The notes under the pieces are model-generated. The model was not told the DNA's origin and made no database searches. It saw only the letters and a list, made by a program, of their open reading frames with translations. Positions 33,584 through 42,800 of a stretch of 64,000 nucleotides of DNA are shown piece by piece (the first letter of the stretch is position 1; each line of letters begins with the position of its first letter). The stretch comes from Trichloromonas sp034006665 (lineage in GTDB: Bacteria > Desulfobacterota > Desulfuromonadia > Desulfuromonadales > Trichloromonadaceae), in NCBI RefSeq assembly GCF_034006665.1, contig NZ_JAVESI010000002.1, positions 98,993-162,992 on the forward strand, written 5' to 3'. The position numbers were made by a program, and so were the translations under genes.

Positions 33584-35215
33584 ATGACCCAAGAGAACAA
33601 GAGTCGGCGCACCCTGCGTCTGGGAGAACTGCTGCTGGTAAATCATTTTGTGACCCCGGAACAGCTGGAGAATGCCCGGCGTCAGCAGGGGTTCGAAGGG
33701 CACAAGCTCGGTTCGACACTGGTCGAGCTGGGGTATCTGAGTGTCGACGATCTGGTCAAGGCCCTGGTCATGCAATGTGGCGTGGAGGGACTCGATCTGG
33801 AGCGGATCGATCTTCAGCCCGCCCTACTTGCCTTGTTGCCCCTGGAAACGATGAAAAAGCATCAGGTTATTCCGGTGGCGGCCAAGGATCGCAAGATCGC
33901 CATGGCCATGGTCAATCCGGGGGATATCCAGACCCTGGGCGAACTGCAATTCATTCTCGGTCAGTCGATCCGGCCACTGGTGGTCCCTGCCTTCCAGATG
34001 ATCGCCGCCCTCGGGTTGATCGAGAGCCGTTCGGGGCAAGTGATTAGCGGAGCTGATATCGCCCGGGCCTGCGTCTCCAAACCCAAGGAGACGGTGCTTC
34101 CCGATGTGCGCGACCTCTTCGGCAAGCTGGTGGTCAACCGCGCTTCCGATCTGCTGTTGGTGGCCGGCGCGGTGCCGAGCCTCAAGCTTAACAACGAACT
34201 GGTGCGCCTTCCTTTGCCGGTGCTGACGCCGCAGACGGTACATGATTACGCCCGGGGGATGATGACCGATTTTCAGTGGGACCAGTTTCTGCAAACCCAG
34301 GAGGCGGACTTCGCCTATTCACTTCCCGAGTGGGGGCGCTTCCGGGTCAGTGCCTACCGCCAGCGCAAGAGCATTTCCCTGGCGATCCGTCATATCGTCG
34401 AGGAGATTCCGAGTCTCGCCGGCCTCGGGCTGCCTCCGTCCTTTGAAAATTTCGCCTTGAAAACCCAGGGCCTCATCCTCATCACCGGGCCCACCGGCCA
34501 CGGTAAGACCACGACCTTGGCGGCGTTGATCGACATCATCAACACCCGGCAGAAGAAGAATATCATCACCATCGAGGATCCCATCGAGTATCTACACACC
34601 CACAAATCGAGCAACGTCAACCAGCGCGAGGTGGGGGTCGATATCGAATCCTTTCATGCGGGACTGCGCCGCATCTTCCGCGAGGCGCCGGATGTCATCG
34701 TTATCGGCGAGATGCGCGACCTGGAAAGCTTCTCCATCGCCCTGCAGGCGGCCGACAGCGGCCATTTGGTGATCAGCTGCATGCACGCCAACAACGCGGT
34801 GATGGCGGTCAACCACATCATCGACATCTTCCCGCCGGAGCAGCAGCATCAGGTGCGTGCCCAACTGGCGGACAACTTTGTCTGTATCCTCAATCAGCGA
34901 CTGGTAGTGAGCAAGGACGGCAAAGGGCGAGTATTGGCTTTCGAAAAACTGGAGAACACCCCACGTACCAGAAATCTCATCAGGGATCGCAAGGAAAACC
35001 AGATCCGCAGACTGATGCAGCAGAACATGGACGAATTCTGGTCGCTTGATGTGAGCCTGGCGCAGCTGGTGCGGGAGCACAAAGTCACCCTGGAGTCGCC
35101 CATGCAATACTGTCAGGAACCCCTCTTTTTCAACGAATTGGTACAACGCGGGGGGGGCTGCCCAGACCGACGGGGGCCCGTCCGGGGAGGGAAGGATAGG
35201 ACGCCTCGGCAATAG
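33584..35215 (+). CDS. PilT-like ATPase with N-terminal MshEN domain
   Basis: 543 aa from ATG 33584 (AAGGAGGTG upstream). Residues 11-65 carry two MshEN-type motifs (RLGELLLVNHFVTPEQL, KLGSTLVELGYLSVDDL), then a GspE-N2-like domain, then a PilT-type core: Walker A GPTGHGKT (302-309), Asp box TIEDPIEYLH, Walker B APDVIVIGEMRD, His box SCMHANN. PilT is normally about 350 aa and has no MshEN part, so this is a fused architecture. The C-terminus passes through a G8 run; one base fewer would change the last 20 residues. No pilus genes nearby. Confidence 0.88.
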   Translation: MTQENKSRRTLRLGELLLVNHFVTPEQLENARRQQGFEGHKLGSTLVELGYLSVDDLVKALVMQCGVEGLDLERIDLQPALLALLPLETMKKHQVIPVAAKDRKIAMAMVNPGDIQTLGELQFILGQSIRPLVVPAFQMIAALGLIESRSGQVISGADIARACVSKPKETVLPDVRDLFGKLVVNRASDLLLVAGAVPSLKLNNELVRLPLPVLTPQTVHDYARGMMTDFQWDQFLQTQEADFAYSLPEWGRFRVSAYRQRKSISLAIRHIVEEIPSLAGLGLPPSFENFALKTQGLILITGPTGHGKTTTLAALIDIINTRQKKNIITIEDPIEYLHTHKSSNVNQREVGVDIESFHAGLRRIFREAPDVIVIGEMRDLESFSIALQAADSGHLVISCMHANNAVMAVNHIIDIFPPEQQHQVRAQLADNFVCILNQRLVVSKDGKGRVLAFEKLENTPRTRNLIRDRKENQIRRLMQQNMDEFWSLDVSLAQLVREHKVTLESPMQYCQEPLFFNELVQRGGGCPDRRGPVRGGKDRTPRQ

Positions 35216-35261
35216 CAATGTCCGCGTATTCCCGGTTGAGAGGGGGATATGAAACTTTATG

Positions 35262-35654
35262 TCAATAACGGTGGATCGTCATGCGCCCCTGGTCGATATA
35301 ACGCTTCATCCATAGGCGTACGCTTTTTTTGCAGATCTGTCGGGTGACCGGCACCAGAAGGATGAAGCCGGACAGGTCGGTACAGAACCCGGGAGTCAAG
35401 AGCAGGATGCCGCCGACCAGAATCATGGCGCCGTCAAGGAGTTCCTCGGTGGGGAGTCTCCCTTGATTCAGCTCCCGCTGTATACGGAAGGCGAGTTCGA
35501 GGCCCTGGGTGCGGGCCAGATAAGCACCGGCGAGGCCGGTGAGGAGGATCAGGGCGATGGTCGGCGCGACACCGATCCAGGCTCCGACTTTGATGAGAAT
35601 GATTAGTTCCAGAACCGGAATGAAGGTAAACAGCAGCAACAGGCGGATAAACAT
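35262..35654 (-). CDS. fxsA: FxsA-family membrane protein
   Basis: 130 aa, three or four hydrophobic segments. Family core FIPVLELIILIKVGAWIG, LLTGLAGAYLARTQGLE and GGILLLTPGFCTDLSGFILLVP. E. coli FxsA (suppressor of F exclusion of phage T7) is 158 aa; the biochemical role is unknown. Preceded on its strand by a very AT-rich stretch (35695-35760) that probably carries the promoter. Confidence 0.9.
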   Translation of the reverse strand: MFIRLLLLFTFIPVLELIILIKVGAWIGVAPTIALILLTGLAGAYLARTQGLELAFRIQRELNQGRLPTEELLDGAMILVGGILLLTPGFCTDLSGFILLVPVTRQICKKSVRLWMKRYIDQGRMTIHRY

Positions 35655-35694
35655 GCGAAAACCTCGAAAATGGTGTGTGATTTTACGTTGGCAT

Positions 35695-35850
35695 GCTGAA
35701 ATTTTGTATTAATTTTATAACTATTCGAAATTATTTTATATTTTGTTTGACTAAAAAATAGGCATGGAGGTCAAGAGCTTGTCTGGCGTGATCTCTGGCT
35801 ATCTGTCCACATGGTTTTCAACAGCTTTTCCACAAAAAATGTGGAAAAGC
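35695..35850. other. AT-rich segment plus inverted DnaA-box-like sites
   Basis: A 65-bp stretch of very low GC (35695-35760) is followed by CTGTCCACA (35803-35811), TTTTCCACA (35826-35834) and its exact inverse (35840-35848). The last two form an 11-bp perfect hairpin with an A5 loop (35824-35850). TTTTCCACA differs from the DnaA consensus TTATCCACA by one base. The region lies between divergent fxsA and convergent mazG 3' end; it may be only promoter plus hairpin. Confidence 0.4.
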
Positions 35851-35869
35851 CCGCCACGCCCTTGAGAGT

Positions 35870-36631
35870 TCAGGGCTTTTTGTTTTTTTGTGTCTCGGGC
35901 AATTCGGGGAAATTTCGATTTTCTAATTTTTCGATGTGGCGCGACAAAACGAGGCGATTGTGATCACGCAAGATGTCTTCGGCGTCGTCGTCGATGGCGG
36001 CCGCCAATCCGGCCAGCGTAAAAAGCAGACTTCCCAAGTGTTTACGGGCGAAGGCGCGATCATCCCGGGCGAGGGAACGGCCCAGAGCCTGCATATCCCC
36101 TTCGGCCTGTTCCAGAAATCCGGCACATCCTCCCGCCGCTTCGTTGAAACCGGTCTTCTTGGCAAGTTTGCCGGCCTTTTGCAGTGCGGGAAGTTGGCGG
36201 GGAAGATGCTCCAAGGGGTGTTCACCGGGATTCTCCGGCTTTTCCGCCCGCTTGATGGCTTCCCACTGACTAGCGAGCATGGTCGCGTCGCCGGTGGGCA
36301 TGCCGGCAAAAACGTGCGGATGACGACGCACCAGTTTGTCGGCGATGGCGCGAATCACGTCGACCATCGCGAAAATCCCCCGCTCTTCATGGATCCTTGA
36401 CTGGAAAACGACCTGCAGCAGGAGATCTCCCAGTTCTTCCCGCAGTTCGGCGACGTTTCCCCGGTCGATCGCCTCTATGACCTCGTAGGCTTCTTCAATA
36501 ATGTACGGTTTCAGGCTTTCGGGCGTCTGTTCAGCGTCCCAGGGGCACCCCCCGGGGGCGCGCAGGCGTTCCATGATGCTCAACAGTCGAGAAAGTTCGG
36601 TCGCGGCGGGGTCGGCGGAAGGGGTAGACAT
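35870..36631 (-). CDS. mazG: Nucleoside triphosphate pyrophosphohydrolase
   Basis: 253 aa from ATG 36631 (start uncertain; frame open to 36676). House-cleaning NTPase. MazG motifs: GGCPWDAEQT, EEAYEVIEAID, LREELGDLLLQVVFQSRI with the E-x2-E and E-x2-D metal ligands, then a second, weaker MazG domain in the C-terminal half, as in E. coli MazG (263 aa). The stop lies inside a GCCCT/AGGGC hairpin. Confidence 0.92.
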   Translation of the reverse strand: MSTPSADPAATELSRLLSIMERLRAPGGCPWDAEQTPESLKPYIIEEAYEVIEAIDRGNVAELREELGDLLLQVVFQSRIHEERGIFAMVDVIRAIADKLVRRHPHVFAGMPTGDATMLASQWEAIKRAEKPENPGEHPLEHLPRQLPALQKAGKLAKKTGFNEAAGGCAGFLEQAEGDMQALGRSLARDDRAFARKHLGSLLFTLAGLAAAIDDDAEDILRDHNRLVLSRHIEKLENRNFPELPETQKNKKP

Positions 36632-36815
36632 AGGTGTCGGTCGCTTTGTATTTAAGAAAGAAGGTAAACGAAACACGTCAGGAGAAGACCCTAACCCATG
36701 CGCGGCAGGATTTCAATAAGAGCGGAGCGCGGGGCAATTAATCTCTTGCAAAAACCGCCTGATTGGGATACAAGGGGCGGCCTTCGGAAGGGGATGGGGT
36801 GACCCAGGTTTTCCC

Positions 36816-36843
36816 TTGACAAAGCGGGGGAAGTTCCTATACA
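36816..36843 (+). promoter_or_regulatory. Promoter of the yceD-rpmF-plsX-fab operon
   Basis: TTGACA (36816-36821), 16-nt spacer, TATACA (36838-36843), 30 bp before the first start codon. Perfect -35. Confidence 0.7.
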
Positions 36844-36872
36844 TAACTCCTTTCTGAGTGGTTGGGGGTGGT

Positions 36873-37421
36873 ATGCGTCTTTCCGTTCATGACATCAGGG
36901 ATGTAGGACTGGCTCTGGAATTTGTCGAGCCGGCCGAGAATTTCCCGGTGCTTGCCGAGCTTCAGGAGCGCCGTGAATGTCGCTTTCCCGAGCCTCTGCA
37001 GGTTGCCTTGCGCATTCAGCCGGCGGGGGGGCTTTTTGAGGTTTCCGGTCGAATTTCGACCCGAATCCAAGTTCCCTGTTCCCGCTGCCTCAAGCCGACC
37101 CTTCTGACCCTGGACATCCCCTTCGAGTTGTCCTATGCCCGCGAACTTCCCGAGATCGATGTGGAAGACGACGAGGAGGGGCGGGAGATCAGCGCCGAGG
37201 AGATGGGCCTGATTCTTCTGCAGGGGGACGAGATCGACTTGCGCGAGGCGGTGCAGGAACAGGTCGTCCTGGCGATTCCTTTTCATCCTCTTTGCACTCC
37301 CGGATGCCGGGGTTTGTGCCCCCAGTGTGGTGCCGACCTCAACGAAGAGACCTGTCGTTGCGCACCGACGGATTTCAACCTGAAATTCGCCGCGCTCAAG
37401 GATTTCAAGATCAATAAATGA
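36873..37421 (+). CDS. yceD: YceD/DUF177 family protein
   Basis: 182 aa from ATG 36873. Motifs of DUF177: VPCSRCLKP in the middle, LREAVQEQVVLAIPFHPLC, then a C-terminal Cys cluster CTPGCRGLCPQCGADLN. In bacteria and plants the family is linked to 23S rRNA accumulation, and it is almost always immediately upstream of rpmF, as here. First gene of the superoperon. Confidence 0.9.
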   Translation: MRLSVHDIRDVGLALEFVEPAENFPVLAELQERRECRFPEPLQVALRIQPAGGLFEVSGRISTRIQVPCSRCLKPTLLTLDIPFELSYARELPEIDVEDDEEGREISAEEMGLILLQGDEIDLREAVQEQVVLAIPFHPLCTPGCRGLCPQCGADLNEETCRCAPTDFNLKFAALKDFKINK

Positions 37422-37515
37422 CCGCCGCCCTGATGGGGCGCGCCTTAACCGTAAGGACGGGAAGGCGATGGTGAACGACCGCCGGACTGATCCGGCCTAC
37501 AAGGAGTAACGAATC

Positions 37516-37695
37516 ATGGCTGTACCCAAGAAAAAGACTTCCAAATCCAAGCGCGACATGCGCCGCGCCCATGATTTTCTGACCGCCCCCGGCATCTCCA
37601 TCTGTCCCCAGTGCCAGGAGCCCAAGCAGCCCCACCGGGTCTGTGCCGCTTGCGGCACGTATAAGGGCAAAGAAGTCGTCAGCACTCAAGACTAA
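37516..37695 (+). CDS. rpmF: 50S ribosomal protein L32
   Basis: 59 aa: MAVPKKKTSKSKRDMRRAHD at the N-terminus and a zinc-ribbon pair C-x2-C (CPQC) and C-x2-C (CAAC), so the zinc-binding C+ form. AAGGAG 11 bp upstream. Its place between yceD and plsX is conserved widely. Confidence 0.97.
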   Translation: MAVPKKKTSKSKRDMRRAHDFLTAPGISICPQCQEPKQPHRVCAACGTYKGKEVVSTQD

Positions 37696-37707
37696 GGAAT
37701 TCTCTCC

Positions 37708-38790
37708 TTGAGTGAGAAAATCGTCGTAGCGGTGGATGCTATGGGCGGCGACAATGCTCCCGTGGTCGAGGTCGAAGCGGCGGTCATGGCCGCCCGACGC
37801 TGGGGTATTTCCATCCTTCTGGTTGGGGATTCGGCGCGTATCGCGTCCGAACTGAAAAAACACCAGACCGCCGATTTGCCCATCACCGTGCGTCATGCCA
37901 GCGAAGTTGTCGGCATGCACGATTCGGCTTCCGATGCGGTGCGCCGGAAGAAAGATTCGTCGATCCGCGTCGCCTTCAATCTGGTGAAGGGCGGTGAGGC
38001 CCAGGCGGTGGTCAGCGCCGGCAACTCCGGTGCAACCATGGCGGCCGGCATGTTTGTCCTCGGCCGGATCAAGGGGATCGACCGCCCCGCGATCGCGACG
38101 ATCATGCCCAATCGCAAGGACAACACCCTGGTTCTCGATGTTGGCGGCAATGTCGATTGCAAGCCCCAGCATCTGGCCCAGTTCGCGCTGATGGGGGAGG
38201 TTTACGCCCGTCATGTCTTGGGCAAGACGGCTCCCCGTGTCGGGCTGCTCTCGAACGGTGAGGAAGAGTGCAAGGGGAACGATCTGACTCGCGGCGCGCA
38301 CGGACTGCTCAAGGGCAGTCGTTCCGGTTATGTCGGTTATGTAGAGGGTCGCGATGTTTTCAACGGCTCCGTCGACGTAGTCGTTTGTGACGGTTTTGTG
38401 GGTAACGTTGTTCTCAAACTCTCCGAGGGGTTGGCCGAGGCTATCGGCTCCATGCTCAAACAGGAGATTTCCAACCGGTTCTTCGCTAAATTGGGTTATC
38501 TCTTGGCTCGTCCGGCCTTCCAAGCGTTCAAGAAAAAGGTCGATTATGCCGAATACGGCGGCGCTCCCCTACTCGGCATCCAAGGAACCGGGGTGATCTG
38601 TCATGGCGGCTCCAACGTCAAGGCGCTCAGCAATGCCATTTTCCAGGCGCGGGAATCGGTGGCCAAGGCCATCAACAATGCCCTTGTTGTCCAGTTGAGC
38701 AAGAGTCTCTTCGATGAGAAGTCGCTCACTGAACTGCTTGAGCGACAGGAAGAGGGTTCCGGGCCCGTCGTCGAAGCGGCCGGGATCTGA
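37708..38790 (+). CDS. plsX: Phosphate acyltransferase PlsX
   Basis: 360 aa, TTG start (MSEKIVVAVDAMGGDNAP). Makes acyl-phosphate from acyl-ACP for phospholipid synthesis. Signatures DAMGGDNAP, AVVSAGNSGATMA, DVGGNVDCKP and LLSNGEEECKGN are intact, ending with GAPLLGIQGTGVICHGGSN. First lipid gene of the cluster, 12 bp after rpmF. Confidence 0.95.
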   Translation: MSEKIVVAVDAMGGDNAPVVEVEAAVMAARRWGISILLVGDSARIASELKKHQTADLPITVRHASEVVGMHDSASDAVRRKKDSSIRVAFNLVKGGEAQAVVSAGNSGATMAAGMFVLGRIKGIDRPAIATIMPNRKDNTLVLDVGGNVDCKPQHLAQFALMGEVYARHVLGKTAPRVGLLSNGEEECKGNDLTRGAHGLLKGSRSGYVGYVEGRDVFNGSVDVVVCDGFVGNVVLKLSEGLAEAIGSMLKQEISNRFFAKLGYLLARPAFQAFKKKVDYAEYGGAPLLGIQGTGVICHGGSNVKALSNAIFQARESVAKAINNALVVQLSKSLFDEKSLTELLERQEEGSGPVVEAAGI

Positions 38791-38860
38791 GCCCCGTGGC
38801 GTAATCGCCGGTCGTGAAAGAAAAATTTTGATGCACCCTTGCAAGGAAGGTGGTCGTTCA

Positions 38861-39775
38861 ATGCTCGCTTTTGTCTTTCCCGGTCAGGGATCCCAGTTTG
38901 CCGGCATGGGGCGCGATCTGGCCGACAACTTTCCCGTGGCGCGCCAGATTTTCGAAGAAGCCAACGATGTCCTCGGTTTTGATATCGCTGCCCTCTGTTT
39001 CAACGGGCCCGAGGAGGACTTGCGACTGACCACCAATACCCAGCCGGCGATCGTCACCGTCAGTGTCGCCGCCCTGCGGGTAGTGGAGCAGGAGACCGGG
39101 CTGCGTCCCGATTACGCTGCCGGCCACAGTCTCGGAGAATTCTCCGCCCTGGTTTCCGCCGGAACCCTTAGCTTTGCCGATGCCGTGCGCACCGTGCGAC
39201 AGCGGGGCGCTTTCATGCAGGAAGCGGTTCCGGTGGGGGTCGGTGCGATGGCGGCGATGATGGGTCTGGAAGAGGGCGCCATCGAAGGGATCTGCGCTCA
39301 GGCCGCTCAGGGGCAGGTCGTCTCTCCCGCCAATTTCAACAGCCCGGGGCAGGTGGTCATCGCCGGTCATGTCGAAGCGGTCGATCGCGCCATCGAGTTG
39401 GCCAAGGCGGCCGGTGCCAAACGCGCCTTGCCGTTACCAGTGAGCGCTCCCTTCCACTGTGCCCTCATGGAGCCGGCGGGTCGGCGTCTGGCTGAAGTGC
39501 TTGACGGCATTGCCTTCGCCCCCATGAACCTGCCCGTGGTTTCCAATGTCGAGGCCCGTCCAAACCAGGATTCGGCCCGTCTCAAAGAACTGCTGGTTCG
39601 TCAGGTCAGCGCCCCGGTGCGCTGGGACGAATCAGTGGTCTGCATGGCCGAACTCGGGGTGGATCGCTTTGTCGAGATCGGCCCCGGTAAAGTCCTCTCC
39701 GGATTGATCAAGCGTATCGTCAAGGGGGCTGGCGCGCAGAATGTCGAGGATGTCGCTAGTCTGAAAAAACTGTAA
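38861..39775 (+). CDS. fabD: Malonyl-CoA:ACP transacylase
   Basis: 304 aa from ATG 38861 (AAGGAAGG upstream). Loads malonate onto ACP. FVFPGQGSQFAGMG N-terminus, nucleophile Ser90 in GHSLGEFSAL, general-base His in SAPFHCALM, EIGPGKVLSGLIKR near the end. fabH is absent from its common position between plsX and fabD; it must be elsewhere or replaced. Confidence 0.95.
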   Translation: MLAFVFPGQGSQFAGMGRDLADNFPVARQIFEEANDVLGFDIAALCFNGPEEDLRLTTNTQPAIVTVSVAALRVVEQETGLRPDYAAGHSLGEFSALVSAGTLSFADAVRTVRQRGAFMQEAVPVGVGAMAAMMGLEEGAIEGICAQAAQGQVVSPANFNSPGQVVIAGHVEAVDRAIELAKAAGAKRALPLPVSAPFHCALMEPAGRRLAEVLDGIAFAPMNLPVVSNVEARPNQDSARLKELLVRQVSAPVRWDESVVCMAELGVDRFVEIGPGKVLSGLIKRIVKGAGAQNVEDVASLKKL

Positions 39776-39848
39776 TCGCTATCTGCCCATTTCTGCCGAA
39801 TGGCGCATTGACAGGGTAGAACCTTTACTGGTAAAGAAAGGAATCACC

Positions 39849-40586
39849 ATGGCCAAAGACCGTGTCGCGATTGTCACCGGGGCTTCCCGTGGAATCGGCA
39901 AGAGCATTTCCCTGGCCCTGGCGGCTTGCGGCGCCAAGATTGTCGCTGTCGATATCGACCTGGCCGCCACTGAGGCCTTGGTCGCCGAACTGAAGGCTGG
40001 CGGAACCGAGGCGATCGCAGTGCCGGGGAACGTGACTCTGACAGCCGACGCCGAAAAGATGGTTCAGGCAGCCGTTGAGGCTTTCGGGCGGGTGGATATC
40101 CTGGTAAACAACGCCGGGATCACTCGCGACGCCCTCTTGCTGCGGATGAAGGATGAGGACTGGGACGCGGTGCTGAACGTTAACCTGAAGGGGGCGTTCC
40201 TGTGCAGCCGGGCGGCTGCCAAGGTTATGTCGAAGCAGCGCTACGGACGGATCATCAACATTGCTTCGGTGGTCGGGCAGATGGGCAACGCCGGTCAGGC
40301 CAACTACTGCGCCAGCAAGGCCGGGCTCATGGGATTGACCCGTTCCAACGCCCGTGAGCTTGCCCGGCGCAATGTTACCGTCAACGCCGTGGCGCCCGGC
40401 TTCATCGCTACCGATATGACCGACGCCCTGCCTGAGAAGACCCGTGAGGAACTGGCGGCCCAGATCCCCTTGGAGCGGCTCGGCAGTGCGGAAGATATCG
40501 CCCATGCCGTCGTCTTCCTTGCCCAGGAGAAATCGGGGTACATCACCGGACAGGTGCTGGCCGTGAACGGCGGAATGTACATGTAG
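39849..40586 (+). CDS. fabG: 3-oxoacyl-ACP reductase
   Basis: 245 aa SDR protein. NADPH loop TGASRGIG (10-17), NNAG (87-90), catalytic Ser140, Tyr153, Lys157 (ANYCASKAG). The C-terminal VNGGMYM is standard for FabG. Reduces beta-ketoacyl-ACP in each elongation cycle. 73 bp after fabD. Confidence 0.96.
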   Translation: MAKDRVAIVTGASRGIGKSISLALAACGAKIVAVDIDLAATEALVAELKAGGTEAIAVPGNVTLTADAEKMVQAAVEAFGRVDILVNNAGITRDALLLRMKDEDWDAVLNVNLKGAFLCSRAAAKVMSKQRYGRIINIASVVGQMGNAGQANYCASKAGLMGLTRSNARELARRNVTVNAVAPGFIATDMTDALPEKTREELAAQIPLERLGSAEDIAHAVVFLAQEKSGYITGQVLAVNGGMYM

Positions 40587-40657
40587 GAATCGTAACAGAA
40601 ACACCAAATACCGGCCCGATCGGAGATCGGCTCGAATCACAAAGGGAGGTGAAGCAG

Positions 40658-40891
40658 ATGGCTTCTATTGACGAAAGAGTAAAACAGATTGTGGCGGAAC
40701 AACTGGGTGTGGACGCCGACCAGGTGACCAACGACGCATCCTTTATGGATGATCTGGGCGCCGATTCCCTCGACACCGTGGAACTGGTCATGGCTCTCGA
40801 AGAAGAGTTTGATATCGAGATCTCCGACGAAGATGCCGAAAAGATCCTGACGGTTCAGGACGCTATCGATTACCTTAGTGAAAACTCCTGA
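40658..40891 (+). CDS. acpP: Acyl carrier protein
   Basis: 77 aa from ATG 40658 behind GGGAGGTG. Phosphopantetheine Ser37 in LGADSLDTVEL; acidic, four-helix type. The strong ribosome-binding site fits the high demand for ACP. Followed by a long perfect hairpin. Confidence 0.97.
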   Translation: MASIDERVKQIVAEQLGVDADQVTNDASFMDDLGADSLDTVELVMALEEEFDIEISDEDAEKILTVQDAIDYLSENS

Positions 40892-40904
40892 TTAGCCGCT
40901 CCAC

Positions 40905-40942
40905 GATGAAGGAGGAGAAGCAGGGTTTTCTCCTCCTTCATC
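40905..40942 (+). terminator. Hairpin between acpP and fabF
   Basis: Perfect 15-bp stem (40905-40919 with 40928-40942, 8-nt loop). No long T-tract follows. It may partly attenuate or process the transcript, giving more acpP than downstream mRNA. Confidence 0.6.
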
Positions 40943-41050
40943 GGTTAATCCCACCTTGTCGGCTTTCTTGACCTTGAATCGTCTCTATAATTTCTGACTT
41001 TAAATAGATAATCCGCGGCAGCAAAGCGCGCGTCGATGGAGGAAGAAACC

Positions 41051-42283
41051 ATGCGAAGAGTCGTCGTGACGGGAGTCGGTGTTGTTTCCGCCCTGGGCAC
41101 CGGGACCGAAAAGAACTGGTCGGCCTTGATGGCAGGCAAGTCCGGAATCGGCCGGATTACCCGCTTTGACGCCTCCGACCTGCCCAGCCAGATCGCCGGG
41201 GAGGTCAAAGACTTCAATCCCGAAGACTTCATCGACAAAAAAGAAGTCAAGAAGATGGACAGCTTCATCCATTACGCCCTGGCCGCCTCGGAAATGGCCA
41301 TGCAAGACTCGGGTTTGCAGGTCACCGAGGAGAACGCCGAGCGCGTCGGCGTTGTCGTCGGTGCCGGTCTTGGCGGCTTACCGGCGATCGAGAAATATCA
41401 TGGCGTACTGATGAACAGCGGTTACAAGAAGGTCACGCCTTTCTTCATCCCGATGCTCATCATCAACTTGGCGCCCGGCCATATCTCCATCCGTTTTGGT
41501 GCCAAGGGACCGAATCTCTCCACCGTCACCGCCTGCGCCACCGGGACGCATTCCATCGGTGATGCCTATCACATCATCAAGCGTGGCGATGCCGACGCGA
41601 TGATTGCCGGCGGCGCCGAGTCGACCATTACGCCCCTGGGGATCGCCGGCTTCAGCGTCATGAAAGCCCTCTCCACCCGTAATGATGATCCGGCGGCCTC
41701 CAGTCGCCCTTTCGACAAGGGACGCGACGGTTTTATCATGGCCGAAGGGGCCGGTATCGTCGTGCTGGAGGAGTACGAATCGGCGAAAAAACGCGGCGCT
41801 AAAATCTATGCCGAGATCGTCGGTTACGGCGCCACCGGCGATGCCCATCATATCACCTCTCCCGGTCCCGATGGTGAAGGCGCGGCACGCTGTATGAAGA
41901 TGGCGCTGAGAAACGCCGGCATGAACCCTGAAGAGGTCGATTACATTAACGCCCACGGCACTTCGACCCATTTCAACGATCTTTATGAAACCATGGCGAT
42001 CAAGAGCGTTTTTGGCGAGCACGTGCGCAAGCTCATGGTCAGCTCCACCAAGAGCATGACCGGTCATCCCCTGGGCGCCGCCGGCGGTATCGAGGCGGTC
42101 TATTCCCTGCTCGCCATGGAGCGCGGCGCGGTTCCGCCGACCATCAACTACGAGGAACCCGATCCCGAATGCGATCTTGACTATGTCCCGAATGTGGCCC
42201 GTCAGGCCGAGGTCCGGGTAGCCATGTCTAACTCCCTCGGTTTCGGCGGTACCAACGGCACCCTGATCTTCAAAAAGGTTTGA
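41051..42283 (+). CDS. fabF: 3-oxoacyl-ACP synthase II
   Basis: 410 aa from ATG 41051 (GGAGG 7 bp upstream). Condenses malonyl-ACP with acyl-ACP. Active-site Cys162 (VTACATGTHS), His in NAHGTST (about 302) and GHPLGAAGG (about 339), so the Cys-His-His triad of KAS II is complete. Overlaps the rpiB start by one base. Confidence 0.96.
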   Translation: MRRVVVTGVGVVSALGTGTEKNWSALMAGKSGIGRITRFDASDLPSQIAGEVKDFNPEDFIDKKEVKKMDSFIHYALAASEMAMQDSGLQVTEENAERVGVVVGAGLGGLPAIEKYHGVLMNSGYKKVTPFFIPMLIINLAPGHISIRFGAKGPNLSTVTACATGTHSIGDAYHIIKRGDADAMIAGGAESTITPLGIAGFSVMKALSTRNDDPAASSRPFDKGRDGFIMAEGAGIVVLEEYESAKKRGAKIYAEIVGYGATGDAHHITSPGPDGEGAARCMKMALRNAGMNPEEVDYINAHGTSTHFNDLYETMAIKSVFGEHVRKLMVSSTKSMTGHPLGAAGGIEAVYSLLAMERGAVPPTINYEEPDPECDLDYVPNVARQAEVRVAMSNSLGFGGTNGTLIFKKV

Positions 42284-42741
42284 TGATGATGGTCATCGCG
42301 AGCGATCACGGCGGACTTGAACTCAAGGATGCCATCAAGAGGTGCCTCGTTTCCCGTGGCCTCTCCGTCCGGGATTTCGGCACCGACAACGGTGATTCCG
42401 TCGACTATCCCGATTTCGGCGAGAAGGTCGCGCGGGCCGTCTCCGGCGGTGAGGCCGAACGAGGTATCCTGATCTGCGGCACCGGTATCGGCATGTCCAT
42501 TGTCGCCAACAAATTTCCCGGCGTACGTGCCGCCTTGGTCAACGATCCCTTTACGGCACGCATGGCCAAGGAACACAACAATGCCAACGTGCTGGTGATG
42601 GGGGGGCGGGTCATCACCCCCGAGGTTGCCTGTCGCCTGGTCGAGATCTGGCTCGACAGTCAGTTCGAGGGGGATCGTCATCAGCGGCGTCTCGATAAAA
42701 TCAGCCGGATCGAGGACGAAGTTCGCAAGGCCGCCCGTTGA
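42283..42741 (+). CDS. rpiB: Ribose-5-phosphate isomerase B
   Basis: 152 aa; three successive ATG codons (42283, 42286, 42289) leave the exact start open. Interconverts ribose-5-P and ribulose-5-P, the latter feeding the riboflavin pathway encoded downstream. IASDHGG N-terminus, catalytic Cys65 in LICGTGIGMSI, NDPFTARMAKEHN. A terminator follows the stop. Confidence 0.94.
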   Translation: MMMVIASDHGGLELKDAIKRCLVSRGLSVRDFGTDNGDSVDYPDFGEKVARAVSGGEAERGILICGTGIGMSIVANKFPGVRAALVNDPFTARMAKEHNNANVLVMGGRVITPEVACRLVEIWLDSQFEGDRHQRRLDKISRIEDEVRKAAR

Positions 42742-42754
42742 CGGCCGGCGCTTC

Positions 42755-42788
42755 AGGGCAGGCCGGCGGGTCTGCCCTTTTGTTTTTA
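42755..42788 (+). terminator. Terminator after rpiB
   Basis: AGGGCAG/CTGCCCT hairpin (42755-42761 with 42772-42778), then TTTTGTTTTT. Confidence 0.8.
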
Positions 42789-42800
42789 GCCACTCCTGTT

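Noticed and set aside
35140..35251. Possible frameshift at the G8 run near the end of the PilT-like gene
   Set aside because: Both frames give short, low-complexity tails after the conserved domain, so there is no basis for preferring either.
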